A program made the translations under genes and the position numbers. Positions 52,017 through 60,157 of a DNA stretch of 64,000 nt are shown piece by piece. This DNA is from Lamprocystis purpurea DSM 4197 (GTDB lineage Bacteria > Pseudomonadota > Gammaproteobacteria > Chromatiales > Chromatiaceae), in the NCBI RefSeq assembly GCF_000379525.1, contig NZ_KB902408.1, positions 1-64,000 of the forward strand, read 5' to 3'. Every line of letters begins with the position of its first letter. The first letter of the stretch is position 1. The notes below the pieces were generated by a model, which saw only the letters and a program-made list of their open reading frames with translations, did not search any database and was not told the DNA's origin.

Positions 52017-52140
52017 GGCCTTGATCGTAATCCCGGCCGGCGGCGTGCGTAGTCAGGGCTTCCAGCCCTGACCGTGTCAGGCCAGGATGGCCTGACTACG
52101 CACCCGGCGAGACCAAGTGGCCGGCATCTTGATCGAGGCC
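52017..52140 (-). repeat. GGCC-TIR mobile repeat, type A (copy A2)
   Basis: 124 bp, inverse orientation to A1 at 18195 and about 85-90 percent identical by eye. Terminal repeats lie at 52017-52038 and 52119-52140, with the inner hairpin GTGCGTAGTCAGG...CCTGACTACGCAC. Flanks ATAACGCG and ATCACGGG match at 6 of 8, so the duplication is decayed or disturbed by the next element, which begins 6 bp later. Confidence 0.75.
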
Positions 52141-52146
52141 ATCACG

Positions 52147-52282
52147 GGCCTTGATCATCGTTCCGGCCGGCCGCGGACGGGTCCGCACAGCGGACCCTAC
52201 GGTGACACTGTGACCTGTAGGGTCCGCTGTGCGGACCGACGACGGTGCAGATCGCGCGGTGGGCGGGTTTATGTCCAAGGCC
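52147..52282 (+). repeat. GGCC-TIR mobile repeat, type C (copy C2)
   Basis: 136 bp. The left terminal repeat at 52147-52168 is the consensus form (GGCCTTGATCATCG...). The right one at 52261-52282 is diverged and ends TCCAAGGCC. The inside has GGTCCGCACAGCGGACCCTA and its inverse TAGGGTCCGCTGTGCGGACC. Copy C3 at 59270 is the reverse complement, about 90 percent identical. It cuts off a PIN gene at 52283. Confidence 0.75.
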
Positions 52283-52376
52283 GTCCTGGCGTGGCGCAGA
52301 GGTCGAGCCTGCCAATGGCGGCCAGGTTCGTGATCGCCGTCGTGTCGCTGATATGCATCTCGGCCGCGTCACGCAT
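52283..52376 (-). pseudogene. N-terminal stump of a DUF3368-type PIN toxin
   Basis: Reads MRDAAEMHISDTTAITNLAA then IGRLDLCATPG before running into repeat C2. SDTTAITNLAAIGRLDL is the typical first strand and helix of DUF3368 toxins. It begins 3 nt after the UPF0175 stop, the usual antitoxin-toxin order, so the toxin of this pair has been destroyed by the repeat. Confidence 0.6.
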
Positions 52377-52379
52377 GGG

Positions 52380-52619
52380 TTAAAGACCGGAGCGCAGCGT
52401 TGCCGGATCGTCGTCCAGGCTGTGCTCCGGATAGCTCAGATCCACGCCCTCTGTACTCAGCAGGCGCTGAAACTCGACCTCCGACAGCCGGGTCACCTTG
52501 CAGCCGTGGCCGACCGTGATCCGGCCGTGCCGATAGAGCGCGACGGCAAGCTCCCGCAGCAGGACATCCTCGGTGAGACCCGGATCGGCGATGGCTTCCT
52601 CAGGGATGGATAATTGCAT
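52380..52619 (-). CDS. UPF0175 family protein (antitoxin candidate, now an orphan)
   Basis: 79 residues: MQLSIPEEAIADPGLTEDVLL then ELAVALYRHGRITVGHGCKVTRLSEVEFQRLL, a small Fis-like helix-turn-helix protein. UPF0175 genes usually precede a DUF3368 PIN toxin; here only the first 30 codons of that toxin remain. The start at 52619 lies 130 bp from the divergent TIR gene. Confidence 0.75.
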   Translation of the reverse strand: MQLSIPEEAIADPGLTEDVLLRELAVALYRHGRITVGHGCKVTRLSEVEFQRLLSTEGVDLSYPEHSLDDDPATLRSGL

Positions 52620-52749
52620 TGGCCATTCTCCAAGCGTCGATGTGGTTGATGCGATTATGGACCCTGGCGACCTTACCGGGTTCGCGCGCGAGTGTCGGAC
52701 GTCATCGTCTGAGGCATAATCGGCTCGCGATCCGACAAAGGAACCGGCC

Positions 52750-54144
52750 ATGCCCAGCTTCGATTGTTTTCTGTCCCACAACAGCAAGGACAAGCCCGCC
52801 GTGCGGGCGCTCAAACTGGCCCTGGAGGGGCAGGGCCTGCGCTGCTGGCTGGACGAGGAGCAGTTGCGCCCAGGTCTGCCCTGGCAGAGCCTGTTGGAGC
52901 AGGGGATCAAGGGCGCCGCGAGCGTCGCGGTCTGTGTGGCCGCGGACGGCATCGGGCCTTGGGAGGACGAGGAGATGCGGGCAGCACTGACCTTGGCCGT
53001 GCGCGACGGCCGGCCGGTCATTCCGGTGGTCCTACCGGGGGCGCCGGTGCAGCCGGAACTGCCGCTGTTCCTGACCAACCGCACCTGGGTGGACCTGCGC
53101 GGCGGGCTCGACGGCGAGGGCCTCGCGCGGCTGGTTTGGGGCATCACCGGCCGGCGCCCCGCACCAGGGACCGACGCTGCCGCAACGACCGCTCCCGCCG
53201 ACGGCCCCGCGGCCGGTCCGCCGCCGCTGCCCAGCGACAGCGTCTTCCTGGACGAGGTCTTCGAGCTTCTCTACAGCTACCCGACCCTGATCCTGCTCGC
53301 GCAGAAGGATCGGGAACTCAACGGATCACTGGCGGCGCTGCACGAGCGGGCGAGGGAACACTGCGGTCCCGAGCGGGCGCTGCGCCTGGCCCCGCCCCAG
53401 GGTCCGGAGGCCACCGAGGCCGAATTTTTCGCCACCCTGGGCCGCCGCGCCGGGATGCAGCCGCCGCCCCAGGACGCCGGCGCTTTCGAGTCCCGCCTGG
53501 AGGACCGGCTCGCCGCCGGTGAGCGGCTGTTCCTGCTGATCAGCGGCCTGGACTCCTGCGCCGACGCCGGCCGCTCGCGGCTCGCGGCCTGCCTGCGTGG
53601 ACTCTCCGACTTCCACGGTGAGGCCCTGCGCGTCGTGCTGGTGGGCGGCGAGGGGCTCGCCGGGCTCAAGTACGCCCAGGGCGACCTGTCCCTCCTGAGC
53701 CACGCCGAGCCCAGACACTGGCCCGAGTGGAACACCGGCGACCTGATGGACCAGGCCCGGCGCTCCACCCCGCCCCTGGACCTGTCCGCGGAGGACGCCC
53801 TGGCGATCCTGACGGCGATCGGCGGCCACCCGCGCCTGATCCTGGACGCCCTGCGGCTCCGGGCCAAGGGCCGGCCGCTGCCCGAGTGTACCCAGCGGCT
53901 TGAACACTCCAGCCAGATCGAGGCCCAGTTCAGCGCCATCGCCCAGGACCCGGACCAGTGCCAGGACCTCAAGGATTGGCTGGCCCGGTCCGACCTGGGG
54001 GTCTTCCGGATCTGGATCAGCGACCCGCTGTTGCGCCGGCTCTACTGGCTGAACCTGCTGCGCGCCGAGGGCTCGGCGGATCAGGAGCGGCTGGTCTGGC
54101 GTTGCCCGGCGCTGGTTCGGGCTGGGCTGCGGGTGCTCTCGTGA
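52750..54144 (+). CDS. TIR-domain protein with C-terminal STAND-like domain
   Basis: 464 residues. Residues 1-135 form a TIR domain: FDCFLSHNSKDKPAVRALK, then LDEEQLRPGLPW and GPWEDEEMRAALTLAV. Trp71 and Glu75 stand where the W and catalytic Glu of NAD-cleaving TIRs lie. After a Pro/Ala-rich linker, residues about 165-460 look like a helical ATPase-type module (LFLLISGLDSCADAGRSRLA resembles a Walker B strand), but no GxxxxGKT is present, so it is probably an inactive partner. AAGGA precedes the ATG. It overlaps the next gene by GTGA, so the two are coupled. Probable role: effector of a conflict system. Confidence 0.8.
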   Translation: MPSFDCFLSHNSKDKPAVRALKLALEGQGLRCWLDEEQLRPGLPWQSLLEQGIKGAASVAVCVAADGIGPWEDEEMRAALTLAVRDGRPVIPVVLPGAPVQPELPLFLTNRTWVDLRGGLDGEGLARLVWGITGRRPAPGTDAAATTAPADGPAAGPPPLPSDSVFLDEVFELLYSYPTLILLAQKDRELNGSLAALHERAREHCGPERALRLAPPQGPEATEAEFFATLGRRAGMQPPPQDAGAFESRLEDRLAAGERLFLLISGLDSCADAGRSRLAACLRGLSDFHGEALRVVLVGGEGLAGLKYAQGDLSLLSHAEPRHWPEWNTGDLMDQARRSTPPLDLSAEDALAILTAIGGHPRLILDALRLRAKGRPLPECTQRLEHSSQIEAQFSAIAQDPDQCQDLKDWLARSDLGVFRIWISDPLLRRLYWLNLLRAEGSADQERLVWRCPALVRAGLRVLS

Positions 54145-55931
54145 GCCGGGCGGGGAGGGTTTGGCGGCGGCTGGGGTTTGGCTGGTGGGGGCTCTTGCTC
54201 TTGTGCCTGGCCCGCGGACTGGCGGCTGGGGATTATCCGCCGCTGGTGGCGGAGGGGGAGGTGATCGATGATCCGGAGGGGGTCATTGCCGGGATCATGC
54301 CGCGGGCGGGAGTCGATGCGATCGCCTTCAGCCCCGACGGGCGCCTGCTCGCCAGCGCCTCGGGGAACACGGTCAGCCTTTGGGACCCGACCACAGGGGC
54401 GGCAGTGCGTACCCTGGAGGGGCACGGGGGTCCGGTCAACGCGGTCGCTTTCAGCCCCGACGGGCGCCTGCTTGCCAGCGCCTCGTGGGACAAGACGGTG
54501 CGCTTGTGGGACCCAGCCACCGGGGCGGCTGTGCGCACCCTGGAGGGGCACGGGGATGGGGTCTATGGGGTCGCCTTCAGCCCCGACGGACGCCTGCTCG
54601 CCAGCGCCTCGCAAGACAAGACGGTGCGCCTGTGGGACCCGGCTACGGGAGCGGCTGTGCGCACCCTGGAAGGGCACGGGAATGGGGCCAGCGCGGTCGC
54701 TTTCAGTCCAGACGGGCGCCTACTCGCCAGCGCGTCGAAGGATAAGACCGTGCGCCTTTGGAGCTCGGACACGGGGGCGGCAGTGCGCACCCTCGATGGT
54801 CACTGGATGGGGGCCACGGCGATCGCCTTCAGCCCTGACGGGCGTCTGCTCGCCAGCGCCTCGGCGGACAAGACGGTGCGCCTGGTGGACCCGGCAACGG
54901 GGGCGACAGTACGCACCCTGGAGGGCCACGGGAATTGGGTCAGCGCGGTCGCCTTCAGCCCCGACGGGCGCCTGCTCGCCAGCGCCTCGAAGGACAACAC
55001 GGTGCGCCTGTGGAGTCCGGCCACCGGGGCGGCCGTGCGTACCCTGGAGGGGCACGGAGATTGGGTCAGCGCGGTCGCCTTCAGCCCCGACGGGCGCCTG
55101 CTCGCCAGTGCCTCGGGGGACAAGACCGTCCGCCTGTGGGACCCGGCTACGGGGGGTGCAGTGCGCACCCTGGAGGGGCACGGGGATAGGGCCAACAAGG
55201 TCGCTTTCAGCCCCGACGGGCGCCTGCTCGCCAGCGCCTTGGGGGACGGGACGGTGCGGCTGTGGGACCCCTCAGCGGGGGCAGCGGTGCGCACCCTGGA
55301 AGGGGGCGCGTTCGCCTTCAGCCCCGATGGGCGCCTGCTCGCCAGCGTCTCGGAGGACATTACGGTGCGCCTGTGGGACCCGGCCACCGGAGCGGTCGTG
55401 CGCACCCTGGAGAGGCAAGGTTATACGGTCTACGGGGTGGCCTTCAGCCCCGACGGGCGCCTGCTCGCCAGCGCCTTGGGGAACGACACGGTGCGCCTGT
55501 CGGATCCGGCCACGGGGGCGGCCTTGCGTACCCTGGAGGGGCACGGGAGTTTGGTCTTCGCGGTGGCCTTCAGCCCCGACGGTCGCCTGCTCGCCAGTGC
55601 CTTGGGGGACAAAACCGTCCGCCTGTGGGACCCGGCTTCGGGGGGCGCAGTGCGCACTTTGGAGGGGCACGGGGATGGGGTTATAGCGGTCGCCTTCAGC
55701 CCCGACGGTCGCCTGCTCGCCAGCGCCTCTTGGGACAATACGGTGCGCCTGTGGGACCCGGCTACGGGGGCGGCCGTGCGTATCCTGGAGGGGCACGGAG
55801 ATTGGGTCAACGCGGTCACCTTCAGCCCCGACGGGCGCCTGCTCGCCAGCGCCTCGAAGGACAACACGGTGCGCCTGTGGAGTCCGGCCACCGGGGCGGC
55901 CGTGCGTACCCTGGAGGGGCACGCGGATTAG
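54141..55931 (+). CDS. transmembrane WD40/STAND sensor, N-terminal part up to an in-frame amber codon
   Basis: From the GTG at 54141, coupled to the TIR gene. A signal peptide or anchor (GFGWWGLLLLCLARGLAAG) is followed by WD40 units of 42 residues of the type VAFSPDGRLLASASDKTVRL, ending WDPATGAAVRTLEGH. Thirteen units precede TAG at 55929-55931, and the same frame continues without other stops to 58535 with a fourteenth. Fourteen blades fit two seven-bladed propellers. The repeats are near-identical in DNA. TAG sits where units 6, 7 and 13 have TGG (Trp), so it is a single-base nonsense change. As annotated the product is a 596-residue exported WD40 protein. Confidence 0.75.
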   Translation: MSRAGRVWRRLGFGWWGLLLLCLARGLAAGDYPPLVAEGEVIDDPEGVIAGIMPRAGVDAIAFSPDGRLLASASGNTVSLWDPTTGAAVRTLEGHGGPVNAVAFSPDGRLLASASWDKTVRLWDPATGAAVRTLEGHGDGVYGVAFSPDGRLLASASQDKTVRLWDPATGAAVRTLEGHGNGASAVAFSPDGRLLASASKDKTVRLWSSDTGAAVRTLDGHWMGATAIAFSPDGRLLASASADKTVRLVDPATGATVRTLEGHGNWVSAVAFSPDGRLLASASKDNTVRLWSPATGAAVRTLEGHGDWVSAVAFSPDGRLLASASGDKTVRLWDPATGGAVRTLEGHGDRANKVAFSPDGRLLASALGDGTVRLWDPSAGAAVRTLEGGAFAFSPDGRLLASVSEDITVRLWDPATGAVVRTLERQGYTVYGVAFSPDGRLLASALGNDTVRLSDPATGAALRTLEGHGSLVFAVAFSPDGRLLASALGDKTVRLWDPASGGAVRTLEGHGDGVIAVAFSPDGRLLASASWDNTVRLWDPATGAAVRILEGHGDWVNAVTFSPDGRLLASASKDNTVRLWSPATGAAVRTLEGHAD

Positions 55932-56120
55932 GTCAGCGCGGTCGCCTTCAGCCCCGACGGGCGCCTGCTCGCCAGCGCTTCCTATAACAAGACTGTCCGC
56001 CTGTGGGACCCGGAAACGGGAATCAGCAAACTGATCCTGGCCAGCGGTCACGATGGGGCCTGGGTTGCCTGCCGACCCGCCGAGGGACGCTGTTGGCGGC
56101 ATGACGACGACGGCTCGCTC

Positions 56121-58535
56121 TTGGTTCGCAAAGGGGTCAACGGCCTCCTGACCCCGGTGCCCCCGCCGGCTGGCACCGAGCCCGCCCACCTGGAGTTCTA
56201 CGCGCTCGCAACGCCCGATCCGCCTCTGACCACCGGCGACGGCGGCTCCACCGAGGTCACAGTCCGCATCGTCAACCACGGCTCGGCCCCTGCCTATTGG
56301 CTGCGCATCCACCAAACGCGCGACTTCGGCGACCCCTTGCTCTATACCCCGCCGCCGGTCGTTCCGCGTCTCGACCCCGGCCAGTCGGTCGACCTGACCG
56401 GCCAGGTCTCCTATCTCGCCGCCTGGACCGACCCGCAAGCCCACGCGGGCCGGCTCAGGCTCCAACTGGACCACGCCCACGGCACCGCGGGAACCGTCGA
56501 GGCCCCGATCCGCGCAACGGCCCCGCAAATCGCCGTCGCGGCCGAGCCCGAACTGGTGCCGGGCGACGCCCCGGCACTCTCGGTGAAGCTCCAAAACAAA
56601 GGCGGTCAGGACCTGGAGCAGGCGGAGGTGCGCGCCCAGTTGACCGGTCTCGACGCGGACCTCCCGCGCCTAAGCCAACCCCTGGTCAAGGCGGGCGCCG
56701 ATCTGCCGCTCTCCTTCGCGCTGCCCAAGGGCGCCCGGGTGGACAAGGACAGCCGTCTGACCCTGGTCGTCGATGAGCGCGCCTATCCGCCCCACGACTG
56801 GACCTTCGCCGACCGGCCGATCCGTCTGCCCACCCCGCCCTGGCAGCTCTACGCCGGGCTCGCCGCGCTGGTCCTGACCCTGTCCGTGCTGCTCTGGTCG
56901 CTGCGCCAATACACCCATCCGCTGACCCGCCGGCTGGCCGCGGACCCGGCCGCCCTGGCCGGGCTCGGGCTCGCGCAGTTGGAGCGGGCGCGCACCCTGC
57001 TGCGGCGCACCCGCCGGCTCGGCGCTGTGCTCGCGGCCGGCGGGGTGCAGGGGCGCTGGCTGGACCGGGCGATCCAGTTCCGCGGCGAGTCGCCGGAGGC
57101 TCAGGTGCGCTGGCTGGCCGAGCGGCTGGGGGCTAACTGGCAGCGGCTTGAAGGGGTGGGGGAGGGCGGGACCATGGAGCAGTTCGAGTTGGCGCTCGGG
57201 GACGGCTTCCCACTGAACCTGAGCGCCTGCCGGGTTGCCTTCCCGCCCGCCGACTGGCCGGCGCAGGACGTGCTGACGCTGCTGGGCACCGGCGGCGATC
57301 GGCCCTGTCTCGTGCTCGGGCGCGACCCGGACCAGTGCGCGGATCTCAGCCGCCGCTGCCGCTCCCCCGAGACCTGGTGGGTGGCGCCGCAGGACGGTGA
57401 ACTCTCCGCCCTGCTGCTGGCCGCGGAGCCGGTGGACGCCTTCGCGCGCCTGATCGCCCGCTATGTGAAGGTTGCGCGCATCTCGCCGTACCAGACGAGC
57501 CTCGGCGTGCGCAAGGAGTCCGGCTTCTTCGGCCGCACCCGCATCCTGTCGGATATCCTCAACCGCGGGGACCTGGCCAATTATCTGGTGGTTGGCGGGC
57601 GCCAGCTCGGCAAGTCGAGCCTGCTGCTGGCCCTAAAACGCCGCCTCGCAGGGCGGAAGGACATCGACTGCCGCTATCTGTCCTTGGGCCAGGCTACCAC
57701 CAACCCCAAACTCGCCGAAGAACTGGACGTGCCGGCGGCAACGCCCCTGCCGGACCTGCTGCGCCAGTTGGCGCAGGTACTGCCCGGCACCCGGCGGGTG
57801 CTGCTGCTGGACGAGTCGGACGCCTTCGTAGCCGCGGACGCCGCCCGCGGCTATGCCTGTCTCAACGGCTTCCGGTCCTTGAGCGACGAGGGCCGATGTC
57901 ACTTCATCCTGGCCGGCTTCTGGAGCCTGTACCGCTCCGCCAGCTTCGACTATCAGTCGCCGATCAAGAACTTCGCCGAGACCATCCAGATCGGCGCGCT
58001 GGAGCCGGAGGCGTGCCGGGACCTGGTGACCAAGCCGATGGCGGCCCTGGGGCTGACCTATGCCGACGCGGGGATGGTCGAGCGCATCCTGGAACGCACC
58101 GGCGGGCGGGCCAACCTGATCGCCATCCTGTGCGACCAGATGCTCCAGGGGCTCGGGCTCGCACAGCGGGTGCTGACCGAACCGGACCTGGAGCGTGCCC
58201 TGGTCAGCCGGTCGCTGCGCAGCGCACTGGAGGGTTGGGGGGAACTGACCGCGGACCCGGCGGCGGCGCGGTTGGATCGGGTGATCGTTTACGGTCTGAT
58301 CGGGCAGGAGCACTTCCCCTTAGCCGCTGTGCTGGACCTGCTCGGCGGGCTCGGGTACCAGGCCGCGCCGGAGGCCATCAAGGAGTCACTGACCCGGCTG
58401 GAACTGGCCTTTCTGATCGGCCGCGACGCGGCCGGCTACCGCTGGCAGGTCCCGCTGTGGCGTGACCTGGTGCTGGCAGAGGAGCCGGAGCGGATGCTGC
58501 GGCAGGAGGTTGAGCAAGCTATTTCAAGCAATTAG
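56121..58535 (+). CDS. C-terminal part of the same gene: Ig-like domains, membrane helix and STAND ATPase
   Basis: Same frame as the preceding WD40 gene, separated only by the amber codon; sequence 55932-56120 encodes blade 14 and a linker. There is no ATG or good ribosome site for independent start (TTG at 56121). Order: two Ig/CARDB-like beta domains (VTVRIVNHGSAPAYWLRI; LSVKLQNKGGQDLEQAEV), one membrane helix (YAGLAALVLTLSVLLWSL), then a cytoplasmic ATPase with Walker A VGGRQLGKSSLLLAL and Walker B RRVLLLDESDAFV and a C-terminal winged-helix-like part. Topology would be propellers outside and ATPase inside. Function unknown; a sensor that signals to the TIR protein is inferred. Confidence 0.7.
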   Translation: MVRKGVNGLLTPVPPPAGTEPAHLEFYALATPDPPLTTGDGGSTEVTVRIVNHGSAPAYWLRIHQTRDFGDPLLYTPPPVVPRLDPGQSVDLTGQVSYLAAWTDPQAHAGRLRLQLDHAHGTAGTVEAPIRATAPQIAVAAEPELVPGDAPALSVKLQNKGGQDLEQAEVRAQLTGLDADLPRLSQPLVKAGADLPLSFALPKGARVDKDSRLTLVVDERAYPPHDWTFADRPIRLPTPPWQLYAGLAALVLTLSVLLWSLRQYTHPLTRRLAADPAALAGLGLAQLERARTLLRRTRRLGAVLAAGGVQGRWLDRAIQFRGESPEAQVRWLAERLGANWQRLEGVGEGGTMEQFELALGDGFPLNLSACRVAFPPADWPAQDVLTLLGTGGDRPCLVLGRDPDQCADLSRRCRSPETWWVAPQDGELSALLLAAEPVDAFARLIARYVKVARISPYQTSLGVRKESGFFGRTRILSDILNRGDLANYLVVGGRQLGKSSLLLALKRRLAGRKDIDCRYLSLGQATTNPKLAEELDVPAATPLPDLLRQLAQVLPGTRRVLLLDESDAFVAADAARGYACLNGFRSLSDEGRCHFILAGFWSLYRSASFDYQSPIKNFAETIQIGALEPEACRDLVTKPMAALGLTYADAGMVERILERTGGRANLIAILCDQMLQGLGLAQRVLTEPDLERALVSRSLRSALEGWGELTADPAAARLDRVIVYGLIGQEHFPLAAVLDLLGGLGYQAAPEAIKESLTRLELAFLIGRDAAGYRWQVPLWRDLVLAEEPERMLRQEVEQAISSN

Positions 58536-58691
58536 TGTATGCAGAGTCACAAACCCACGCCGAGATATCAAAATAAAGAAGGCGTTGTTCCAGTCCCTTC
58601 TCGACCGCCAACCGCCGAATGCAGTTGCAGTTGCGTTCGCAAGCCAGTGGCTTGCAGCCCTGGCTAATCGGACACCCGCGTCGATGCCGTC

Positions 58692-59255
58692 CTAACTGGC
58701 CCGACGGACCCCGATGTTCGCGGGCTGGAGAGACTTCCGAATGAATTCGATGGGTTCGCCGACCAACCGGTCGCGGCGAAGGCGGGCCAGATCGCTTTCG
58801 CTGAGGCGGGAGACGAGATCCCTTACGCTGGATATTCCCGCTGGTTGTATGAGCCGCTCGAGCGTTTCCTTGGGTCGGAACCTGGCGGAAATTCTGTCGG
58901 TCTCGCTCAGACTCGACCCGATGATCCTTTCCAAAACCTCCGGTGCAGAAAACAGAATCGCCTCGGTTTCGGGAATTGCCAGTGTGACCAGATACGGGGT
59001 CGCCCCGGCGGCCGAGCGCAGCAAGTCGTTTAGCGTCGTTTTCTGCTCGTTCGCCAGCGCATCGCTGGTGGTATCGGAGTCGACCACCAGTGCGGTCGGG
59101 GTCTGACGCGCGCCTAGTATCGTCCGGCTCAAAGAGACAGCCGAAGACCTGCCATCGGCTGCGACAACGGCAATCCCATCGCTGAATTCGGCTGGGATGA
59201 GTCGGCGGATCAGGTCGGCGTCCGCTTCACCTTCGACGACGATGTATGCATTCAT
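58692..59255 (-). CDS. TOPRIM-like small protein of unknown function
   Basis: 187 residues from the ATG at 59255. The opening YIVVEGEADADLIRRL with its glutamate and TALVVDSDTTSDA with a DxD are the two acidic motifs of a TOPRIM fold (as in OLD-family nucleases and topoisomerases). The rest is helical. It has no attached ATPase. The frame extends to 59306, but that part lies in the C3 repeat. It is convergent with the WD40/STAND gene, 156 bp away, and might belong to the same island module. Confidence 0.55.
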   Translation of the reverse strand: MNAYIVVEGEADADLIRRLIPAEFSDGIAVVAADGRSSAVSLSRTILGARQTPTALVVDSDTTSDALANEQKTTLNDLLRSAAGATPYLVTLAIPETEAILFSAPEVLERIIGSSLSETDRISARFRPKETLERLIQPAGISSVRDLVSRLSESDLARLRRDRLVGEPIEFIRKSLQPANIGVRRAS

Positions 59256-59269
59256 GGGAGTTTCTCGTT

Positions 59270-59403
59270 GGCCTTGGTCATAACCCGGCCGCCGCGCGAT
59301 CTGCACGGTCGTCGGTCCGCACAGCGGACCCTACAGGCCACGGTGTTACCGTAGGGTCCGCTGTGCGGACCGTCCGCAGCCGGCCGGAACGATGATCAAG
59401 GCC
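59270..59403 (-). repeat. GGCC-TIR mobile repeat, type C (copy C3)
   Basis: 134 bp, reverse complement of C2 at 52147. The consensus terminal repeat is at 59382-59403 (GGCCGGAACG...AAGGCC), the diverged one at 59270-59290 (GGCCTTGGTCATAACCCGG...). Inner hairpin arms are GGTCCGCACAGCGGACCCTA and its inverse. No target duplication is visible. It lies directly upstream of the TOPRIM-like gene, 15 bp before its start codon. Confidence 0.75.
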
Positions 59404-59833
59404 CTTTCTTCCGCCTGCGCATCGGGGGCTTTGAAGGCACGCTCCGACCCGGTTTCAACGCTTCGTTTCTCGTTTCCATGCTCCGGCGTGGGAATGCCGG
59501 GCGGGCGCTCAGCGTCCGGTCTTGGCGCTGGACGCCGAATAGTGTCGGTAAAACCGCCGCCCGGTTCAAGGACCAAAGTCGGCACTACAGCCGTTTTCGC
59601 GCGCCATGATCTCGCTTGCTCAGGCACTTACCCTACCATCAAGCGCGAAAATGGCCCCAAAATGGCGGCATCCCAGGTCGAATAGCCGAAGTCGGGCTGG
59701 AAGCCGCATCCGCGCGCGGCCATAACGGGTGCAGAGACGCCGGACTCATCGTGCTGAAGGTGGCGCGCGTCTATTATATAATCAGTTAACGCCCTAACCG
59801 TTGCTTTAATAACCAGTGGCTCTCAGTCCCCGC
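59404..59833. other. 430-bp gap before hipBA
   Basis: No gene supported. An AT-rich stretch TATTATATAATCAGTTAACG at 59773-59792 is the likely hipBA promoter region. Confidence 0.4.
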
Positions 59834-60157
59834 ATGCTCTCTCCCGCCGCCCGCCAGGCCCTACGCCTCCTGGGCGGTCTGATCGAGGAAGGCCGCATCC
59901 GCAAGGGCTGGTCCCGGGAAGCGCTTGCGCAGCGGATCGGCGTGGGGACCATCACCGTCCGACGGATCACCCGCGGCGAGCCGGGCGTGGCCATCGGCAC
60001 CTATTTCGAGGCCGCCGCCTTGGTGGATATCCCCCTGTTCGGACAGGAATCGCCCCGGGAGCTGGAACGGGAGCTGTCCCGCCAACAGGAAAAGCTGACG
60101 CTGCTGCCTTCCCGGGTCCGTCGCCCGGCCACGGAGCCCGTGGACGATGACTTCTGA
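59834..60157 (+). CDS. hipB: HipB-like XRE antitoxin
   Basis: 107 residues from the ATG at 59834 (a GTG at 59816 is possible). It has an XRE helix-turn-helix: GRIRKGWSREALAQRIGVGT then ITVRRITRGEPGVAIGTYFEAAALV. A C-terminal tail follows. It binds its own operator and the HipA kinase. It overlaps hipA by 11 nt, the classic hipBA arrangement. Confidence 0.82.
   Translation: MLSPAARQALRLLGGLIEEGRIRKGWSREALAQRIGVGTITVRRITRGEPGVAIGTYFEAAALVDIPLFGQESPRELERELSRQQEKLTLLPSRVRRPATEPVDDDF

Noticed and set aside
49707-52052. 781-codon plus-strand frame
   Set aside because: Antisense to the VWA and MoxR genes; Gln/Arg-rich shadow sequence.
54268-55686. 472-codon overlapping frame and several minus-strand frames in the WD40 region
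   Set aside because: They arise because the 126-bp repeats keep all frames open; only the frame with WD40 motifs is real.
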